NCBI GenBank assembly: GCA_030673265.1
Contig: DAOVJK010000090.1
Span: forward strand, 1-9,985
DNA length: 9,985 bases
Source of the DNA: Pseudomonadota bacterium
GTDB lineage: Bacteria; Desulfobacterota; Desulfobulbia; Desulfobulbales; JAGXFP01
Reading direction: 5' to 3'
This document shows, in pieces, positions 7,725-9,985 of the stretch. Made by a program: the position numbers and the translations under genes. The notes under the pieces are model-generated. The model worked only from the letters and a program-made list of their open reading frames with translations, did no database searches and was not told where the DNA came from. The number at the start of each line of letters is the position of its first letter. The stretch's first letter is position 1.

Positions 7725-8819
7725 ATGAACCAGCTGCCTACAGAAAAAATTTTCCCGGTCCACAACAGTATAGGAGATCTGGTGCGGCACCTCCTTCCCG
7801 GTAGTGCCGAATACGTTAATGGTTTTCTGACCATTGCCAGCCTGCTGCTGGTGGTAGCTCTGCTACCTGTTTTTCTCATCTGGCTGGAGCGCAAGGTTGC
7901 CGCCCATTTTCAGGCCCGGCTCGGGCCTATGCGGGTCGGCTACCATGGCCTGCTGCAATCCACCGCCGATGGGCTCAAGTTGATTTTCAAAGAAGTCCTG
8001 GTGCCCGAGGGCGCAGATCGCTTCGTCTTTTTCCTGGCCCCGATCCTGCCGGCCAGCGCCACCTTTCTGGTCATGACCATTCTACCCTTTGACCACCACC
8101 TCCAGGTTGCCGATCCAGCCGGCGGAGTTCTCTTTGCCCTCGGCATCTCGGGACTCAGCATTCTCGGCATCCTGTTGGCCGGCTGGTCCTCCAATAATAA
8201 ATATTCCCTGCTCGGGGCCATGCGCTCCGGGGCCCAGATGGTCTCCTTTGAAATTTCGCTGGCCCTGATCATGCTCCTGATCGTCATGGTCACCGGTACC
8301 GCCTCTCTCCGGGAGATTGTCCTTTCCCAGCAGGGAACCATTCTGGACTGGTGGATCTTTAAACTGCCGTTTTTGGGGTTTATTGCCTTTATGATGTACA
8401 TGATTTCATCAACCGCGGAGCTGAACCGGGCGCCGTTTGATATCTCCGAGGCTGAAAGTGAACTCACCGGCGGTTTTGCCACCGAGTATTCGGGGATCAG
8501 CTTTGCCATGTTTTTCTTTGCCGAATTCGTCAATATGTTCGTTTCAGCCGGTCTGGCCGCCACCTTTTTTCTCGGTGGCTTTCTGGCGCCCCAGTTCGGC
8601 ATTGGCCCGATTGATGCCGCCTTTGATTTCATCCCGGGCTTCGTCTGGTTCTTTTGTAAAACCTTCCTGGTTATCTTTCTCTACATGTGGTTCCGCTGGA
8701 CCTTTCCCAGGCTTCGGATCGACCAGCTGATGTATCTGGAGTGGAAGATGCTGCTGCCCGCCAACCTTGTTCTTCTGATGGGTGCCGGCTTTTTTCTGGC
8801 CATGGGGTGGACGCTATGA
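7725..8819 (+). CDS. nuoH: NADH-quinone oxidoreductase subunit H (ND1 homologue)
   Basis: NuoH links the peripheral arm to the membrane arm and forms most of the quinone tunnel. From ATG 7725 it has 364 residues and about eight hydrophobic helices. Hallmarks are ERKVAAHFQARLGPMRVG (55-72), GWSSNNKYSLLGAMRSGAQM (153-172), AELNRAPFDISEAESELTGG (231-250) followed by FATEYSG, and RWTFPRLRIDQLM (324-336). The acidic residues of the 231-257 loop, thought to help couple quinone chemistry to proton movement, are all present. The start is uncertain: a GTG at 7683 would add 14 residues but has no ribosome site, whereas GGAG stands 14 bases before ATG 7725. It follows nuoD directly, where many operons place nuoEFG, and its stop codon overlaps nuoI. 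Confidence 0.94.
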   Translation: MNQLPTEKIFPVHNSIGDLVRHLLPGSAEYVNGFLTIASLLLVVALLPVFLIWLERKVAAHFQARLGPMRVGYHGLLQSTADGLKLIFKEVLVPEGADRFVFFLAPILPASATFLVMTILPFDHHLQVADPAGGVLFALGISGLSILGILLAGWSSNNKYSLLGAMRSGAQMVSFEISLALIMLLIVMVTGTASLREIVLSQQGTILDWWIFKLPFLGFIAFMMYMISSTAELNRAPFDISEAESELTGGFATEYSGISFAMFFFAEFVNMFVSAGLAATFFLGGFLAPQFGIGPIDAAFDFIPGFVWFFCKTFLVIFLYMWFRWTFPRLRIDQLMYLEWKMLLPANLVLLMGAGFFLAMGWTL

Positions 8820-9307
8820 TGAAAACAAGGCAAGTCGGAGATAAAGAGAGCCTGTTCCACTTCTGGGGCCGCTATCTCCAAAAAGTCGCCACCGGCCTGG
8901 TTTCACTGTTGAGCGGTATGGGGGTAACGATTCGCTATTTTGTCAGTCCCGATAAAATAATCACCCAGCAATATCCGGAAAACCGGGAAAACCTGCAGAT
9001 GATGGCGCGCTTCCGGGGCCATCTGGCCATGATCCATGATGAAAACAATCAGCATCGCTGCACCGGCTGCGGGATTTGTGAAAAAGCCTGCCCTAACGGC
9101 ACAATATCGGTACTGACCGCCAAAGACCTGGCCGGACGCAAGGTGCTTGGTCGCTATATCTATCGTTTGTCCCAATGCACCCTGTGCAATCTCTGTATCG
9201 AGTCCTGTCCGTTCGGGGCGATTAGCATGGGCCGGGATTTTGAGCTGGCGACCTATGACCGGCAGCAATTGACCTTTATCCTCAACAAGACGCAAGGCGG
9301 GAAATGA
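8816..9307 (+). CDS. nuoI: NADH-quinone oxidoreductase subunit I (8Fe-8S ferredoxin-type)
   Basis: This 163-residue subunit carries two 4Fe-4S clusters (N6a and N6b) that pass electrons to cluster N2 on NuoB. The two motifs are intact: CTGCGICEKACP (C82, C85, C88, C92) and CTLCNLCIESCP (C121, C124, C127, C131). The N-terminal stretch, about residues 14-45, is amphipathic and anchors the protein on the membrane arm in known structures. The start is ATG 8816, overlapping the nuoH stop in ATGA; a second ATG follows at 8819 and would remove one residue. The end overlaps nuoJ in the same way. Size and motif spacing are normal for NuoI rather than a free ferredoxin. Confidence 0.95.
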   Translation: MMKTRQVGDKESLFHFWGRYLQKVATGLVSLLSGMGVTIRYFVSPDKIITQQYPENRENLQMMARFRGHLAMIHDENNQHRCTGCGICEKACPNGTISVLTAKDLAGRKVLGRYIYRLSQCTLCNLCIESCPFGAISMGRDFELATYDRQQLTFILNKTQGGK

Positions 9308-9776
9308 TGGGTGATTATCTCTTTTATGGGCTGGCCACATTATTGGTAAGTTTTTCCCTGCTGGCGGTAAGCCTGCCCAATCTTCTCCATGGCGCCATTT
9401 CCCTGGTTGGGGCCTTTTCGCCACCGCCGCGCTCTATATCGTCCTGCAGCTTGAGTTTGTCGCCCTGGCCCAGATCATGCTCTACGTCGGCGGCATCGTC
9501 ATTTTTATGTTGATCATCATCCTGCTGACCACCGGCCTTGGCGTTGAAAACCGCTACCGGCTTGCTAATAGCCGCCGTCTGGTCGGGGCCGGAGTCAGCG
9601 CTGTTTTGCTTGCCGGGCTACTCTTTGCCATCAGTAACAAGCCCTCCGCAGTCCTGGTCGATGAAGTTCACCGGGCAGCACCGGTCACCATGGATGATAT
9701 CGGCCTTCGGTTGCTCTCCACCGCCAAGGATGGCTTTATTGTGCCCTTTGAAATCATCTCTCTTTTGCTGCTGGCA
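9304..9776 (+). pseudogene. nuoJ: NADH-quinone oxidoreductase subunit J, frameshifted and missing its C-terminus
   Basis: The gene starts at ATG 9304, overlapping the nuoI stop (ATG 9307 is possible). The first 38 codons give a typical NuoJ helix ending LLHGAISLVGAF. At the run TTTT (9415-9418) the frame breaks and the original frame ends at 9513 in meaningless Ser/Pro-rich sequence. In the frame where codons begin at 9420, NuoJ continues well: ATAALYIVLQLEFVALAQ, IMLYVGGIVIFMLIIILL, then a loop and FIVPFEIISLLLLA. One extra T (GCC TTT TTC GCC) would restore a single protein. The last conserved helix is cut after SLLLLA, where foreign-looking sequence takes over. NuoJ is a membrane-arm subunit (ND6 homologue). 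Either the gene is broken or, more likely, this end of the sequence contains errors. Confidence 0.85.
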
Positions 9777-9985
9777 GGGTGTGCAGACACGGCAACAGAG
9801 GTGGAGATTACGCGGGTAGTCGCAAAAGAGGTCGAGGTTACAAAGTTGGTGGAGGGGGTAGTAATAAAGACAGTGGATGAAGTAGTAGAGGTAGAGATCG
9901 TAGAATCAGCAGAACAGCCTGAACCCTCGGCCGACAGCCCGGCCGGAGCCAGCGACCTGACGGTGGCGACTAGCAACCGGCTGCA
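9762..9985 (+). CDS. Fragment of a lipoprotein, probably an ABC-transporter substrate-binding protein; in frame with nuoJ
   Basis: From about 9762 the frame that encodes the end of NuoJ reads LLLLAGC, a good lipobox with Cys codon at 9780, and stays open to the right edge (68 further codons). After the Cys comes a Val/Glu/Thr/Lys-rich stalk (EVEITRVVAKEVEVTKLVEG, then further VVEVEIVE), a Pro/Ser/Ala-rich hinge, and DLTVATSNRL at the edge. Stalks of repeated VTRVVEKEV type directly behind a lipobox are, to my knowledge, characteristic of extracellular solute-binding lipoproteins of Chloroflexota; the last residues would then begin the binding domain. Valine codons here are mostly GTA (7 of 13), unlike the GTC/GTG/GTT preference of the nuo genes. 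No start codon or own ribosome site is visible because the 5' part is replaced by nuoJ. Probably foreign sequence joined by misassembly; substrate unknown. Confidence 0.6.

Noticed and set aside
7940..8632. 230-codon minus-strand open frame within nuoH
   Set aside because: It is antisense to highly conserved NuoH motifs and its product is a low-complexity Lys/Arg/Ser-rich sequence.
9780..9905. Val/Glu-codon repeats as a CRISPR or tandem-repeat array
   Set aside because: The similarity is at protein level (VTRVV-like units); the DNA units vary in length and sequence and there are no spacers.
9668..9976. Minus-strand Ser/Thr-rich open frame over the lipoprotein stalk
   Set aside because: Its Ser/Thr repeats are just the reverse of the GTA/GTT/GAA-rich plus-strand repeats; the plus frame has a lipobox and runs on from NuoJ.

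Overview
The window reads as a piece of a Gram-negative anaerobe or facultative anaerobe, most likely a Desulfobacterota (Deltaproteobacteria-type) genome. The main reasons are a complex I operon with no NuoE, NuoF or NuoG between nuoD and nuoH, and a large Cache/HAMP/PAS hybrid histidine kinase of a kind common in that phylum. Taxonomy is inferred from gene content, not from a database search.

Layout. Bases 1-646 (minus strand) hold the C-terminal part of an IS110/IS1111-type transposase; it runs off the left edge and lacks the N-terminal catalytic domain. Bases 734-3454 (plus) encode a hybrid sensor kinase with its own receiver domain. A perfect 14-bp hairpin at 3621-3654 ends this gene and probably also the converging LysR-family regulator (3663-4646, minus). 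A 176-bp AT-rich intergenic region (4647-4822) carries a dyad and direct repeats. It separates the LysR gene from a divergent complex I operon in the order nuoA, nuoBC (fused), nuoD, nuoH, nuoI, nuoJ. The genes are tightly packed, with stop/start overlaps at A/B, H/I and I/J and short gaps at BC/D (45 bp) and D/H (about 89 bp). The D/H gap contains a perfect 12-nt palindrome.

How the genes work together. NuoA, H and J belong to the membrane arm (H at its junction with the peripheral arm). NuoB, C, D and I form the quinone-reducing and Fe-S connecting module. With no NADH-oxidising module in this stretch, the complex may take electrons from ferredoxin or another low-potential donor, as in 11-subunit complexes. 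nuoK, L, M and N are expected past the right edge. The LysR protein is a natural candidate regulator of the nuo operon because of its divergent arrangement.

The right end is abnormal. nuoJ has a one-base frameshift at a T-run (9415-9418). After about 9776 the NuoJ reading frame turns without a stop into the lipobox and Val/Glu-rich stalk of what looks like a Chloroflexota-style substrate-binding lipoprotein, with a visible change in codon use. The likeliest explanation is a chimeric or low-quality contig end; a real gene fusion is the less likely alternative. I see no CRISPR array, tRNA or rRNA gene. No clearly new biological system is visible; the most unusual real-looking features are the NuoB-NuoC fusion and the operator-like sites.
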